A stretch of 64,000 bases of DNA from Silurus meridionalis. Lineage: Eukaryota > Chordata > Actinopteri > Siluriformes > Siluridae. This document shows, one piece after another, positions 1 to 14,111 of this stretch (position 1 is its first letter; each line of letters starts with the position of its first letter). The position numbers and the translations under genes are program-made. The notes beneath the pieces were generated by a model. It ran no database searches. It had not been told where the DNA came from and worked only from the letters and a program-made list of their open reading frames with translations. The DNA lies in the NCBI RefSeq assembly GCF_014805685.1, contig NC_060891.1, positions 1,146,001-1,210,000 on the forward strand. The letters are read 5' to 3'.

Positions 1-175
1 GCACTTCGTACACGGTAACGCCCCTACGCCGCACCTCGTACTTGAACACGCTCCTACGCAGCACCTCGTACGCGTTAACGCTCCTACGCCGCACCTCGTA
101 CGCGGTAACGCTCCTACATTACACCTTGTACACGAAAACGCTTATATGCTCCACCTCATATAAAATACCAAATAT
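1..175. repeat. 30-bp CpG-rich tandem repeat reaching the window edge
   Basis: Five 30-bp units can be aligned from base 1 (unit like GCACCTCGTACGCGGTAACG plus CTCCTACGCC), decaying into a sixth. The array probably continues to the left. The open frame over it codes a ten-residue repeat and is not a gene. Confidence 0.85.
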
Positions 176-459
176 GAGCTCATTCAAGGACATCTTTTTG
201 TACACATTCAGAAAAAACTGCAAACAATGCAACACATTTGCATGTAGTTTCAAAGTCAAATTACACTCAAAGCACCTCAAACACCCGACTGTGGGAAAAG
301 CTGGGGACAAGACGAGAAGAACATCTGCTCCTCATACTTCGCTATTTAGCGTTCGAGACACAACAGTGAGGTCCAGCAGAGATCCTCAGAAGCTCACAAA
401 CAGTGCAGGAAACGTCTCTGAGCAACCGTCAGTCCCTCAGTCAAGGCTCCAATAAATGT

Positions 460-464
460 GGATG

Positions 465-513
<49 letters not shown>

Positions 514-2140
514 GGAATGTCTTATTCATGCCTGAATTAAAATATACACCTCCACTGTCTACTGCTGAGACACCAACCCTGGAACAGACCTAAAATAGAA
601 CTGAGAATTATTCTTTTATTTCTATTTTGTCGTCGTAGAGACGCAGACGTGACCAAACAGAGCAGATGTTTCTGTGGAGAACGTCAGTGACTCAGTGTCT
701 TAGGCTGGGTTCCACGTGTGTGTTTCCACTCAAGAAAAGCACTCATTTGTGCCTGAGTCACTCAATGGAGCCGCTAGGGAGAAAACTCTCTTTATCTGAG
801 ACTGCTCCTGAAACATGCTCTTAATGGAACAAGGACTTGGTGACGGAGGTCTTGGGTACAAACACATAGACTGAGACTTTGCAAGCTTAAAATCCAAGTT
901 CTCCTTTAGAGTGTTTAGAAGCCAAAATGACCATCAAATGTGCAGAACGCATGAAAATGTATTTTACGCTTCTGATCAAATCTGTAACTTTATATGACCT
1001 TCACAACCTTCTCTTTAAGGAAACCCCTCTTTAGGAGGGTCAGGCAACCCCTTATCAATCATAAAGCAATACCAGAACATTCATCTACCACCATCCTAAC
1101 CACCAGACCTAAAACTTACCCTGGAACCTCAGACCAACCACTGTGCCTGATCACAGCAGCAGCCTAACAAGCACCTGAAATACCAAGCAACCGTCTACAA
1201 CAACCTGCGTTACCTGTGGCTGCGTATCAGAATGTTTCACGTGTTTGATCCGTGTGCACGTTCCAGGGTTTGATTTTGTGGCGTGTTTCCTGTCCACCGA
1301 CTCGGCGTTGCTGTTCTGACGTGTCACCGCAGAGACACAAACAGCGGGTGATGATAAAAACTGCACGAGGTGCAGGAACTTCAAAGTGACGACACGATGC
1401 GAAAGCATTTACAGTTAAAACAGTAACTGGTCTGAACAACATCCAGCCATAAATCTCCTGCAAACCACCAACAGACTCCAGACCAGCAGTGACACACACC
1501 TGTGTGTGAGACTGAATCAAAGCTATACACGCTGCTCTTTATTAACGCATCCGCTTCTTGATCTAACAAATACAGGCAACAAAGAGAGAGGGATTAAAAA
1601 AAATAATATTTTTTCTTACCTCTGTAGAAAAGCTTTTATCTAACCGGACTTTAGGGAAAGAAGGAGAAAGAAATCCAGCTCTCGAACTCATGACTCGGAC
1701 AAAAAAAGAGCTCTTAGAGAGACAAAGTTAGACTGAGCTCTGACTCACACACACACACACACACACACACACGTGGAAACTCCCACCCTGGTGGTAAGTC
1801 TGTGTGACTCTTAATAGCTCAGAGAAGGGAAAGTCTGTAAGAGAAACTCACACTCGCTCAACGGCTCCAGTGTGTTTGGATTTAAAACCCACATAAAAAC
1901 GGTTTGCTTCACTTTTTTTACGTTCACCATCGAGCTCAAGCTCCAAAAGAGCAGGACGGAAAAAAGTGTTGAGACGATGTGTAGGACAAAACGATGCGCG
2001 TTTTTAAAATTCCTGACTGCATCTGTTAATCCTGCACAGTAACCGAGACTCAAACAGAACATTCATTCAAACACATTCAGTCAAAAAAACGCAGCCGAAA
2101 ACATCTGCATACTCGACATACTGAGAGACACTGCTCTGTT

Positions 2141-2201
<61 letters not shown>

Positions 2202-4535
2202 CATAGTTGGTCTTTTTGGGGATTTTTACACAAATTCAAGAACATTGATACAAATGATAATTAAAACATGATGGACATGATGATGAACATCAGAAAGAAC
2301 ATGATACTTAGATTTAAGCTGAAGTATATGATAAGGAACTTTAACATGATGATGATGAAGAAGAACATGATGAAACATCATATGGTGGAAGAACATGAAG
2401 CTTAAATTTATGGTAATGTATATGATGATGTTAATGAAGACAACCGTGATGATGATGATGATGATTATGAAGTAGTACATGTTGAAAATCAAGGTGGAAG
2501 AACATGGTTAAAATTTATGGTGAAGTAGATGATAAACATTAAAATGATGATGATGATGAACAAATATGACGAAGATGAACATGATGATGAACATGAATAT
2601 ATACTGATGATGATGATGAAGATTATGATAATTAGAATGATAATGGGGAACAATAATAAACATTAACATGCTGATGAAGATGCTGCTGAATATTAATATG
2701 CTGATGATGAAGAACATGCTGAAGAACAAGAACATGCTGTGGTATTGGACTGAAGCACTCTGACCCTCAGGCTGTGTGAAATCTCAGTGGTGTAGAAGGA
2801 GATCAGTTCGGTGTTTACAGCAGACTCCTCGCTTGTTGAGTGACTTTTGTAGGAGAATGTGGATTCTGAGTGGAGCTTCACTCAGCAGTAACGATGGTCA
2901 GGATGGTCAGGATGCAGGGGAACGGAGTGGCTTTGTGGGGATTAGTTGGAGCTTTGAGGTCATGTATAAAGCCTGCAGGCTGTCCAGGACACAGAGCTGC
3001 ACTCTGTGGGCTTTATTAGGTTCTGCACAAAGCGGAGGAACAACAGCCACTGTGTTCAGTAGATTCGCTTCACAGCCAATTACAGGCCTCCTGATCCTCC
3101 TACTGCATTTCTCCACTCAATACTAAAATATATTATATTATAAAAGATGGATGTAGAGAAAAAAAAGCAGAAGGTCGTGATTTCTCCATGGTTACTCATA
3201 GCTGAGCCAAAACCCTACACAAGTCGCCTCGATGTTTAATTACAGTATAATAATCAGACCAGTCATATCTCACACGTGCGAACACTGACGTCAAGGGGAC
3301 CAACATCTGCTTTATCAAAGCTTCCAGAAAGGTAGGGAGTAAATATTTGTGCAAAACGGACGTTTCGCTATCGTTTCTTTGCCACTGTGTGTGTGTGTGT
3401 GTGTGTGCGCTGATGGATAAAAATCACAGGCATACATTCCTGACCTTCATATAAGCACAAGGTCACAGAGCACAAACTGGCTCTAATTTAATCAATGTTT
3501 ACATTAGTTGTGGACCTCAGCAGAAGATCGCTATGTGCTTTTTTGAGCCTTCCATTCCACATTCAGTCCCATATGCTGTTATAGTAAAATCCACTCTTCT
3601 GGGAAGATGTTCCACCTTTGTTGTTTGTGTTTTGTTGAAGTTGTTTCTCAGACTCAGAAGATAACATCAGAAACCGCAAACTTCACCGCGTATCACAATG
3701 AGATTAAAGCTGCAAAATAACTGCACCTGCATTACCTGTTTACATTCTACCGTCTCAAACGTCCAAACCGATCGCATAACGCACACGTCGCAAAAACACG
3801 CAGAGAAGAAGTGCGTTACCGAGACGATACGCAAACGACGCAATCAGCACTTATACAGGGTCTAAACATCAGCAGCAAAATAATTACAGGAAAAACATCC
3901 GAATATAAAACAAAAATATCTCTGGAAAAATATAGAAATATATAAAATTAATTACTATAATAAACACATTTAAAGAGAAATGAGGAAAGTCTACTTCACC
4001 GCCAAAACGAATATAAAAAAAGAAATCATATATAAAAAGATTTAATTATTATAAAAATACAATAAATATATATTTATAAAATAATAATAATAACCAACTT
4101 ACAATAAGGACATGAAGCCTGATGTAATAAAATTTTATTTCTCAGCAGCAAAAATCACAAAATGTTTACAGCATTATGTAAATTAACGAAAAATGCAAAT
4201 ACGCCTCCTGCCATCGCTAACAAATTACAAACTGGTCTCAGGTTGCCATGACAACTGTAGAGTTTCTCCATCCGCTCAGAGTTTACCTCAGCGGGTGAAT
4301 CGGTCGGGTATTGAAACAACAATGAAATTTTATTCTTCAAGTTATTCGAGTTTCTGGTTGTCTTGATGTTTTGCTGTGGTAATTTGCATATAGGGTGTGA
4401 TTGGTTGGAAGTCACTGAGTGACATCACAATCAGAGTTTTACAGATGCAACGAGACAAATACGAGGCATACACAAGGAGTTTAAACACTAACATGCTATT
4501 TAACATGTACATTTGGAAACCAAGTGCTTGGGCCA

Positions 4536-4598
<63 letters not shown>

Positions 4599-4747
4599 TC
4601 TAAACTATGTTATCTAGTCCCAAATTGAATAAGACTGACTCGACCTGTCGCGTTACAGCTCCACAGCAATCAGTCAGAGCTGGAGGAGCCGCTGTGGGAT
4701 TGAGGCGGGTTAGAGATCAAACGCTTCATCCATCACACCAATCTGAC

Positions 4748-4791
<44 letters not shown>

Positions 4792-5015
4792 TGTGTCTGC
4801 ATGTTAATTAAGGTAAGCTGGTTAGGATCAAGAATGTTTAAAGTTGAAATATAATTATAGCCCTATAACTACAGACTCTGTGATGCACCTCCATGGGACG
4901 AGGAACTTTATAAAGCAGAATCATTTGAAGCCATCACAGCGAGAAGAAGTGATGACTCAGCTACGTTTATTTAACCACCATGAAGTCTTTAATCATCTTC
5001 TACAACATCGACTGT

Positions 5016-5047
<32 letters not shown>

Positions 5048-5160
5048 AATGAAGCTATTCAGAGTGAATTAAAATCGCTAGTTTAATCCTGAGCGGGCAG
5101 CAGCTAAGCTGATTAAAGCTCTTAAGAAGACTCCAGGACATGCAGGAGTTTTGTAACGAC
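460..5160. other. gene-free stretch: microsatellites and ATG-rich simple sequence
   Basis: I see no gene. The stretch holds TG/CA runs (467-511, 1745-1772, 2143-2197, 4538-4596, 4751-4787, 5014-5046), an imperfect GATGAT/GAACATGAT simple-sequence block at 2240-2740, and AT-rich DNA at 3880-4140. Open frames over these are compositional. Confidence 0.7.
2240..2740. repeat. imperfect GATGAT / AACATGATG simple-sequence block
   Basis: About 500 bp of irregular ATG, GAT and GAAGAAC triplet-rich sequence with no fixed period. It explains the His-rich and Met-rich open frames on the minus strand. Confidence 0.8.
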
Positions 5161-5169
5161 GCTGAAATA

Positions 5170-5450
5170 CAGTTATGACTTCGAGGGTCATTTTCGATTC
5201 CTTTTAGTCCACAGCTCTAAACATCCGGACAGTTAGTTTCTCCAAAGATTCAGCTGAAATACTTTGCTGTGCTTCTTGTAAAACTTGAAGATGTTTCTCA
5301 CTAGTTGGAGATTTCTTTATGATGCAGTTAATCCCAGATCAGTTCAGTAGGATTGAGGTGTGGTGACTGAGCAGGTGGTTCCATGATAAAGACGACTGTT
5401 TGCTCTCTAAATAACACTTACAGAACTCGGTATGCTTCATCGTCTTGTTC
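5170..5450 (-). mobile_element. decayed Tc1-like transposase 3' fragment
   Basis: Reversed, this segment matches the plus-strand fragment at 51780-51990 nearly base for base in places (GAGTTCTGTAAGTGTTATTT, CACACCT.AATCCTACTGAACTG). It encodes remnants of the Tc1-like C-terminus (CxCYLESK, SPxLNPTELxWD). Stops interrupt it. Confidence 0.6.
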
Positions 5451-5929
5451 CTATAACCTACATGTATATAATGAGTTCTCCAAATCTAAAAGAAACGTGA
5501 GAAGCGGAACGTGACACAGCTACACGTGTTTCGTGCCCAAGCTGACAGTCTGATGAGAATGAAGTTTGTTGCATAGAAACAAAAGGAACCTGCACATGTC
5601 TCTCAGAATATAATATACACCTTCTGACCAATCACAATCCAGAATTCAGCAGCATCGTGGTGTGAGGTTTTCGCACTGCACTCACACGTTCACACTCGTG
5701 AGCAATAAATAAAATCACGTGCTGAAACTTACACGTTCACCAAAAGGGTCAGGTGTTTCACGTTTACACTGCACAGGTCAAAGAGTCGAGCAAATGCAAA
5801 CGATTTATATTTACTTACCGAAGTTCAGCAACAGGACTGCAACTCATATCAAAAGTTCAGATCTTCTCCACCTTTATAACACATTTTGGATCCTACTTTA
5901 ACCTCACACATCACGGCGTCACTACAACC

Positions 5930-6210
5930 ACAGCAGGGTGAGAGTGGTGGAATTAACTTCCTCTAGATGTTTGAACAGCGGAGTCTCTGGCTATCTTTAA
6001 GCGTCAGGTGAAGACCTCTTTCAAGTTGGCGTTGTAAAAATCAAGAGTTGTAGTGTGATTTATATTAAGTTTGTTGTCTGGTGTACAAGTGCAGATTTAT
6101 TCATTGATAGAGACTCGAAGCACTTTTGTACGTCGCTCTGGACACGGGCGTCGGCTAAATGCCACAAATGTAAATGCAAATGGATCAATGAATAAATCAA
6201 CACTGGTTCA
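5930..6210 (+). repeat. SINE/LINE 3' tail fragment
   Basis: GTCGCTCTGGACACGGGCGT followed by CGGCTAAATGCC and AAATGTAAATG is the common fish short-element tail. The sequence before it (5960-6050) resembles a LINE reverse-transcriptase C-terminal remnant (LKTxLF type), weakly. Confidence 0.55.
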
Positions 6211-6333
6211 CCAGACTGGAGACTCAGAATACCAACAGCCTAAAACTCTGTTCAGAGGAATTAAAGCACACTTTCCTTTATTGTAACTCTACACTAACAA
6301 TCCTGTAAAATAAATTCACAACAGAAAATGATA

Positions 6334-7020
6334 TACCTTAATCTCCGGACTATTAAACGCACCCAAATATAAGCCGCACCCACTGAATTTTACAAAGATT
6401 TGTATTTTGAACATAAATAAGCCGCACCTGTCTATAAGCCGCAGTGTCTACACTGAAACTAATGAACTTTACACAGGCTTTAATGAAAGACAGTGTCTGT
6501 TACACGGCTTGTATCTAAACAGTAGCCGACCAAGAAAGTCATTGTTCACTGTCTTCCTCCTTCCTTTCACAACTATTTCTCTCGAGAGTTTTTCTTTTGG
6601 CATCATCGTGTGTTTAAAAATCACCATCGGTGAATCTTTTCTCCCGATGCCGTGCAGCTCAGAACACAGGTGAAGTGTTTTTTCATGCCCAGTTGTTTTC
6701 AGCGTGACGAATGATTCGCATTTCCTGTAGACAGTCCGAGTGAGCGGCAGGTCAAACGTCAGAGGAACATCATCCATATTTATGATGTGGTGCGGCCCGA
6801 TTTAGTGGGAGCGCATCTGATTTAAAATAAAGAGTTTCATTGGCTCACCTGAACCTGTTCGGGGATTTCATTGGTCTAATGTTATGGGGCTCAGTTTTTT
6901 GTCTTGAAGTTTGTGAAACCGGGAAAAACCCAGGAAAAATCCATAAATTAGCCGCGTCGTTGTTTAAGCCGCAGGGTTCAAACCGTTGGGAAAGCGGCTT
7001 ATAGTCCGGAAAATACGGTA
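6334..7020 (-). mobile_element. pogo-like DNA transposon derivative, copy 1
   Basis: A 687-bp element begins TACCTTAATCTCCGGACTAT and ends with the inverse of TACCGTATTTTCCGGACTAT, flanked by TA-rich sequence. On the minus strand an open frame at 6777-6469 reads MDDVPLTFDLPLTRTV and later TTGHEKT and MVIFKHTMMPKEK, typical of the first part of a pogo/Tigger-type DDE domain. Only the first catalytic Asp region is present, so it is internally deleted. Confidence 0.75.
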
Positions 7021-7124
7021 TATATATATTATAACTGCGAATGAGATCTAAATGTGGAATGAGATGTTAAAAAGATGTTAATAAAAGCAGAAAAAAGATG
7101 TTGATATGGTGAAGTTATGACCTA

Positions 7125-7259
<135 letters not shown>

Positions 7260-7260
<1 letters not shown>

Positions 7261-7642
7261 TAGATGAAACAAACAGGGAAAATTGGTGCTAGTTTAAGTG
7301 TTTCAGTAATCTGTAGGTCTTCACCAAGCATTTGAAGATAGACAGTGATCCTTCAGTGCGTCAGCTGTTCAGAGATCCACACTACAACACCAAAATGGTC
7401 TTTTCAAATCTCCGCACATAGGAGAAAACACTGTTTCCACTTAATAATAAATCAGGGAGAAAAAAAAACAGGTGGAGAAAAAGCTGCATTTGTAAATGGA
7501 CGTAGGCTGAGAGTCAGTGCTGTGGCAGAGAGAAGGTGTGATGATGCAGGAGAACGTGATCTCGTCTCAGAGCGGTGAACAGACAGAAAAGTGCTGAAGC
7601 GCCAGTTCTCCTCAAGGACAAGGTTAGGGCATGCTCTGAGAA

Positions 7643-7679
<37 letters not shown>

Positions 7680-9940
7680 GTATATTTACTCAGGAGTGAC
7701 TGTCTTTCACACACACTGCTGAGCGTACTGAGGGAACACCTGCTCGTCCGAACACCTCAGGAGAATTTGCACGTTTGCACATAAAAGTTAGATAAGATGC
7801 TTCATCTCTTTACTGATGTTTTCACGCTTGACACCCCCCCCCACACACACACAGACACACACACACACTTCAATATGCCAAAAAATAAATATCTGTCACT
7901 GTTCCCGGCCCTGAACTAAACTGGATCAGATCAGGGTTTGATGAACATACAGGACGTACCCGGATGAGGGAAACGCTCGGGGATGTGTGTGTATGTGTGT
8001 GCGTGTGTGTGTGTGAGTAACGAGGTCACAGGCTAACACATTTAGCATACGTTGTTGACTTTTACTCAAATATCCCGACAGATGGATGCAACAGGTGGGG
8101 TGGGGGGTGGGGGATTTGGGGGAAGCAAACAAACAACACAAACTTCCGGTTTCACTCAAAAAGTTCAGGAGCGAAAAAGTGCCAATCTTCACTTTAACCA
8201 ACTGTGACATGGGACAGAGTGTAACACATTAACTCATGATTCGTTTTCTGTAAAATAAATATTGTTTTTCATTATTATCTTAAATATTATTATTATTACA
8301 TTATTATAACTGTTATTTTGCATTTTTTATTCATTGATCTATTCATTTATTACTATTATTATACTAATACTATACTATTTTCCTTTTAACTATTCATTAA
8401 TAAATGTTTTTATTATTTTTACTTAATTAATTAACTTTATTATCTGTATTATTTTGGATTTCTTAAATTTGTATTATTTTTTCACATTATTAATCACATT
8501 TATTTATTTATTTACCATGTTGCACTTTTTAATTTATTAATTTTAACACCACACTGTGTATCGAAGAAATGTCTAAATATATTTAATATGTATATATAAC
8601 TTTTTTTTTCATTATTATATAAACCAATCAATGGCAACCATTTCTCTTTTAGAAAAGTTTGACACAGGACGACGCCTGTTCCACGCCCCTAATAGCTTCA
8701 GATACCTTCTTAAGAGCATTTAATAGGATGAAAAAAGTTTAGGATGAGGCATGAAAAAAACATTTCCTGATAGTGATAAGATGTAAAATAATTGCTTTCA
8801 TAAATCTGAATCTGGGAGAAAAAAAAAAGGTCTGTAAATGAAGTGTCTTTATGATAAAGCAGCAGCGTCGCGTAGCTGCAGTGAGCCGAGAGGTCATGGA
8901 GGACGTTGAGGACAGATGGATGTGCAGCTGGACGAATACGTGTTAAGTGTTTTATGAGCGTTACACAGTGAGGGTGATGTCCTAGATTGTTTTTTCTCTC
9001 TCTCCTTCCTGGGATGGAGCTTCAGTCCAAAAAAAAAAAACAGGACTCACGACTGGAGACTAAAAACAGCCTCGAGGACAGGAAGCTGAAATCCAAGTCA
9101 AAAGGTTGAAGGTTAATAAGAGAGTGAAAGTGAGGAGAGCAGCCTGGAACGGGAAACACTCCGCACTTACACAAGCTGATTACAGAGCGTACAGGAAGTC
9201 GTGATGAGGTTTTTACGGCTTTCACACTGAGGTTTAAGCTTCAGGACAAAAAGTTGCAGAAAGACACACACTTGTGCTTCTTCTCAGGAGAGCGACGTGA
9301 CGAGCCGTGACGTTCTCTACGCTGCTCAGACAGAACCCCTGCTCTTTACCCGTGAGAGCAGTCGTCTCAGCAGCGTCTCAGAGAAGTGTAACGTATCTGC
9401 CCCTCGGGAGGGTCTCGGTGTGCGATATTAAAGACCATGCCGAGAGTCCGAGACGAATCCTCAGCTATAACACAGAAACCATGTGAACAATGGAGTCTGA
9501 AACCCAAACTGCAAAACTGGAACGCAGCCAAAATCCAAACAATAACCAAACAGGCTTAATTACTATAATAAAGCGCTTTTCCTCTGCGCGTTCCGACACG
9601 AGAGCCAGAATCCAAAGTTTTACACAGCGTTATAACGTCGACCCTGAGGGACAGATTTAACGACAGAAACGTTTACGGTTACAGCAGTAATGAAGTAAAT
9701 AGGAACAAAACCCACCGTGTGTCACGCTGTTAAAAATAACCGATATCATGGGAGAATGATGAAGTAAAACCACACTGAAGTTCAGGAATTCACCTCCACC
9801 ATCACGTCCTGGAGGTGTTTTATTTCTCTTACACACCAGCAGTGTGTGTGTGTGTGTATATAAAAATACATGTGGTGGTATCAGATAGTTTCAAGCCTAA
9901 CGCTGTTCTGACCCACTTGTGTTACAACGTTCATGATTCG
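7260..9940. other. gene-free stretch
   Basis: Nothing convincing is seen beyond CA runs (7648-7677, 7845-7868, 7986-8014), a G-rich patch at 8095-8122 and a strongly AT-rich segment at 8230-8620. No splice-bounded open frame stands out. Confidence 0.6.
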
Positions 9941-10430
9941 CTTAGATTAAAGAGCAAACCGGAAATTGTGTGTGAAACTGGGCAAATCTGACAAAGACAT
10001 TTGACGTGACGTATTTTGACACACGCTTGACGTTGCGATGCCACAACGAGTCGAGGAACATCGCTGAATGACGAAGAGAGATCAGGAAGACCTTCAACAA
10101 ACTCGACCCCCGAAAAGTTCTAAAGCGTTCGGCAACTTTTGCACGAGGATCTTTGGAAAACGATCCACACGATCTCACTTCCGCACCCAACCTACTCACC
10201 AGATTCGCTCCCCTTCCCGAAGATGAAGCTCGAAGGTCACGATATCTGACAGTGTTGTGGAGATCCGGCACAAATGTTGGAAGGACACAACCCTAACCCC
10301 AGGAGAAGAACGCTGGGAGCACTGTATTGCGCGCATGGAGACTATTTTAAAGGTGATCGTGTGTAATGTTGATATTTAAAGTCGAGTCTCAATATCTTTT
10401 GATTCCACCTCGTATAGTTCCAGCATCTTC
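9940..10430 (+). mobile_element. decayed mariner-like transposase
   Basis: Forward frames give NDEERSGRPST (linker after the second helix-turn-helix) and, about 110 bp on, SLPHPTYSPDSLPFPKMKL (the third-Asp YSPDLAP region) then GDYFKGD near the end. Most of the DDE core between them is missing and frames shift. It is inactive. Confidence 0.65.
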
Positions 10431-11519
10431 CCGTCTCTCATCATGAGCCTCTAAACAAAATAATGTATCAGCCAGACATGCGACCTGCTTCAACCCTGAA
10501 CAACCCAGACGTGGATTTGTGCAGTTTTTGTGATCAACTTTTAAAAATCTCTTTTACAAACCCGAAGCTGATCAGGTGTCGAGTTAATGGAGGCGATGAA
10601 TCGCAGCCAGAACGAAATCAGCGACGTGAAATGTTACACTACTGTATTCCACACTGCTCCTCTTACACAGGCGTGTTAACGTGTCTGCTGCGTCACGTCT
10701 AAAGCGCACCGGAGCGGAAAGGCAGGGGAGGTCACGTGATTAAAAAGCAATAGTAAAAATATCCTTCCAAACAAAGCCGTTCGAGAACTAACAAGTGTCC
10801 ATGATTACTGTCTACAGCGCAGTGTCGATTCTGCACTCTGATTGGTCAGAAGACGAGCCGGTGATTTGTATTTAATAGCTGCAGCTCAGCTTTATAATAT
10901 GCGGCTCATTCACAGGGACTTCACACATACAATGTTTTGTTTGTCATTTCTTTCTTTATTTTCAAGGGGAAAACGTTCACACTCATTTCCATACACTTTC
11001 TCTGTAGCTTAGGGGTTTTTTTTGCTCGTTCACGTTTAAGGACAAAGAAAAAGAAAGGATGGTGAGGAAATGACCTTCAGTAATTGACGGCAGGAACTGG
11101 TCTTTCTCAAACATTCCACAACTTGAAACAGATCAAAAGTATCGGAAATGGTTGTTAATATGGTATAAGGGGAATAAAACGTTTCAAGTCTGGACCTTGA
11201 TGTGTTTCGTTTTTGTTGACGAGGTAGAATTCTTTTTTTTTTTTCATTTCTTCAGCAACAGGATTTCTTTCAAGTGTTTGTTCTTTTGTGATGTAACTTT
11301 GATGTTTATTTAACTTATTAATTTTATTATTATTTATTTATTTCCAATTCTTACGCTTGGAAGGTGCTATGAGATGCAACGTTTAAAGGCGCAATACATA
11401 AAATTAAGCTTATTATCATTATTAATATTATTATTAATATTTATAATTATTATTATTATTATTATTATTAATATTAAAACTGATGGAACTGTAACGAATG
11501 GACATTTAGTGTTGAGGAT

Positions 11520-11720
11520 AAAGTTTCCATTTTGCTTCTGTTTTCTTCCTCATGATGTTTCAGGGAGTTTTTCCTTCACCACCGGTGCAATCATTAGGAA
11601 TAAAGTTACAATTATAAGGAACAAACGTATGCATTTTTATTGACTTCTTTATCTCTGTAAAGCTGCTTTGAGACAATGTTCATTGTTTAAAGTGCTCCAC
11701 AAATAAAAATGAAATGAGTA
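11520..11720 (+). repeat. fish interspersed repeat tail
   Basis: TTTCTTCC..CAGGGAGTTTTTCCTTCACC followed by AAAGCTGCTTTGAGACAATG and CACAAATAAAAATGAA is a widespread teleost repeat end. The family is not assigned. Confidence 0.5.
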
Positions 11721-12144
11721 GCGTTTATACTGTGCTGCGTTGTTTTTTTTATGTATTCATGCCTGGGTCTGAACGATGTTGCGGATCTCGGACTCTAATC
11801 TCGGCTCGGGGGTCTATTCCTGGTGTGTCATTGGAGAGGCTTTATGTTAATCCGTCCACGGTGTTGATGACGCACCCGAGATGGCGATGTTTCCACGACG
11901 GACATTATCGCTGTTTCCAGCAGAGTTTTTCAGTAAAACGTTTCCTCTGGCGTTTTCTCATGCGGTCTGCAGCGTTTGCTCGTTGTTAAAGGGTCAGAGG
12001 TCAAAGTGTCGGCGCTGTCCCACCATGCCTCACAAACTACAGGCCTTTTGTTGAGGCCCCACCAAGAGGCGTTCACACGGGAGTGGAATTTTACAGAGGG
12101 CTGTTTAATGATTACGGACAATCCCGTTTTTATATTGATAATAT

Positions 12145-12147
<3 letters not shown>

Positions 12148-12222
<75 letters not shown>
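12148..12222. repeat. (AC)n microsatellite
   Basis: About 37 uninterrupted AC units, one of the longest simple runs in the window. Confidence 0.95.
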
Positions 12223-12224
<2 letters not shown>

Positions 12225-12229
12225 CAACA

Positions 12230-14062
12230 GTGTCTGCTATTTATATCTAACTGTGTATTTACTTTGTTTACATTATTAGAAAGTGACGAATGATGGACCT
12301 GATTCCTGTGGTTCCTTCAACTGATCAATTAAATATCGATATGATATTGATATTGTGATACATGATTCCACAATACACTTTTCTGAGATATCGTCCGTAT
12401 ATCATTTGTTTTTTTTGTTTTTTTACATATATCCAGATACTCGTTTGTTCTTGCAGCTCCTAAACTCGTTTCACTCCATTTGTCCCGGTCAGATCCTAAT
12501 CCCTGCTGTGAAGAGGAAATCTCTCAGGGTTCAGTCCTTTACTCCAGGGGTCAGAGCATCTAATAACCAGGCTGGAGTTATTTTTAGGGTACCGTCTGAG
12601 ATGCCTGCTGGTTCTGATGATCTGTGAGGTGGATTGTTGGGAGACTTTAATTATCGCTTGTGTTGTTTTTTTTAATGAGCTCTGCCGGACCGTGGACTTG
12701 AGGGACCAGAGACGTGAGCAGTGTGGGACGTGAAGAGACAAGGAGGCACAGAGGAGAACTTCTTCCAATAAGTGTGTGGTTGAGGATCTCCATCTGGGTT
12801 CTGTGTGCACTTTTGATTAAATTGAGTGTGTGTGTGTGTATGAGAGTGAAGGCCAGCTGGACTCAAGCCCATCAATCACTGCTCTGATTAGACATTAGTG
12901 TGGACGATTAAGCGTTGAGTCGAGTCGTGAGAAGAAAACAAACATGGAGGATGATTTTAGCCTCCAAATCAACCAAAACAAACAACGTGCCACCAAACCT
13001 TTTCTTATACTTAATAAAGTGTTCACAGGGAGAGAAATTATATGCTGCTGCGCTTCAACAGAGCGAACGCCGAGTTTCCACACGTGTGATGTCCAGACAT
13101 GTTCTGATCACCCCGGTATAAAGCTGAATAACAGACACAACTCGAACAAACAAAACACGGCGCTAGGTGAATAAAAGAAGAAATAAAAACCATTGCTGAG
13201 CTCAAAGACAATCGGGTATAATCCGTCTCCACGTCTCCCGCCGGTGTTTAATCTTCATTTTCGTTACACAGCTGAGGAAGACACGCGACGTGACGTGACG
13301 TTAAAAGGACGCAAATTAGATTTAAATCCCGGCATTTAATCTTTTCCAGGCGTTCGATTTGTCGCCGTTTTAGGGGTGACGACCCGAACATGCTTCCATC
13401 TGCTCGCTCTGGCACTAACCCGCTCTCCAGCTCTCGCTTTTGACGCTCGATTAGCAGGTGACATTAGCGTACAAGGGGGAAGTCGAGACGCTCGGACTCT
13501 CAGTGAGCGCTCTTTCCATCTTAATTTACCACAAAAGGGTCAGACACCTTTTTATATTAATGCGATTCTTCCAATTCGTTGCTCTGGCAACCGGGTTTCT
13601 CGTTCACAGGGACGTACGTGTACAGCAGATGCTCCACATAAATGCTTTAAAATCGCATTTAAAAGGAGTCTCCAGTGTCAGAGGTTCGTCAGAGCTGGAG
13701 GCAAAGCCGTAACGAGATGTTTTTTACGTAAATATGCTTTATGAAAGGATACAGGAGCTCATAATTTGCGTTTTTCAGTCGCATGACACTCGGGAGATGG
13801 AAAAAGAGAGACACTGGTGCAGAAAAGGGTTCATAACTGTTTTTGGTGAGACTTTTTGGTCACATTGTCAATGTGTGTGGCTCCAATTCTCACTCTTAAA
13901 CACCAGTTTGCTGCTGGATACGGAACAGAGCGTCTGTGTGGTGTGGAATTATGGGAGAACAGGAACAGGAAGTCGACTACACTGGTCATTTGCTTGTCTG
14001 CTTGCTGCTGAAAGCTGGAGCTTTTCCACACCAGCCTATGTTCACCTGCTTTATATAGCTGC

Positions 14063-14111
<49 letters not shown>

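Noticed and set aside
13376..13744. 122-codon plus-strand frame
   Set aside because: No recognisable domain, no splice boundaries, overlaps other random frames; treated as chance.
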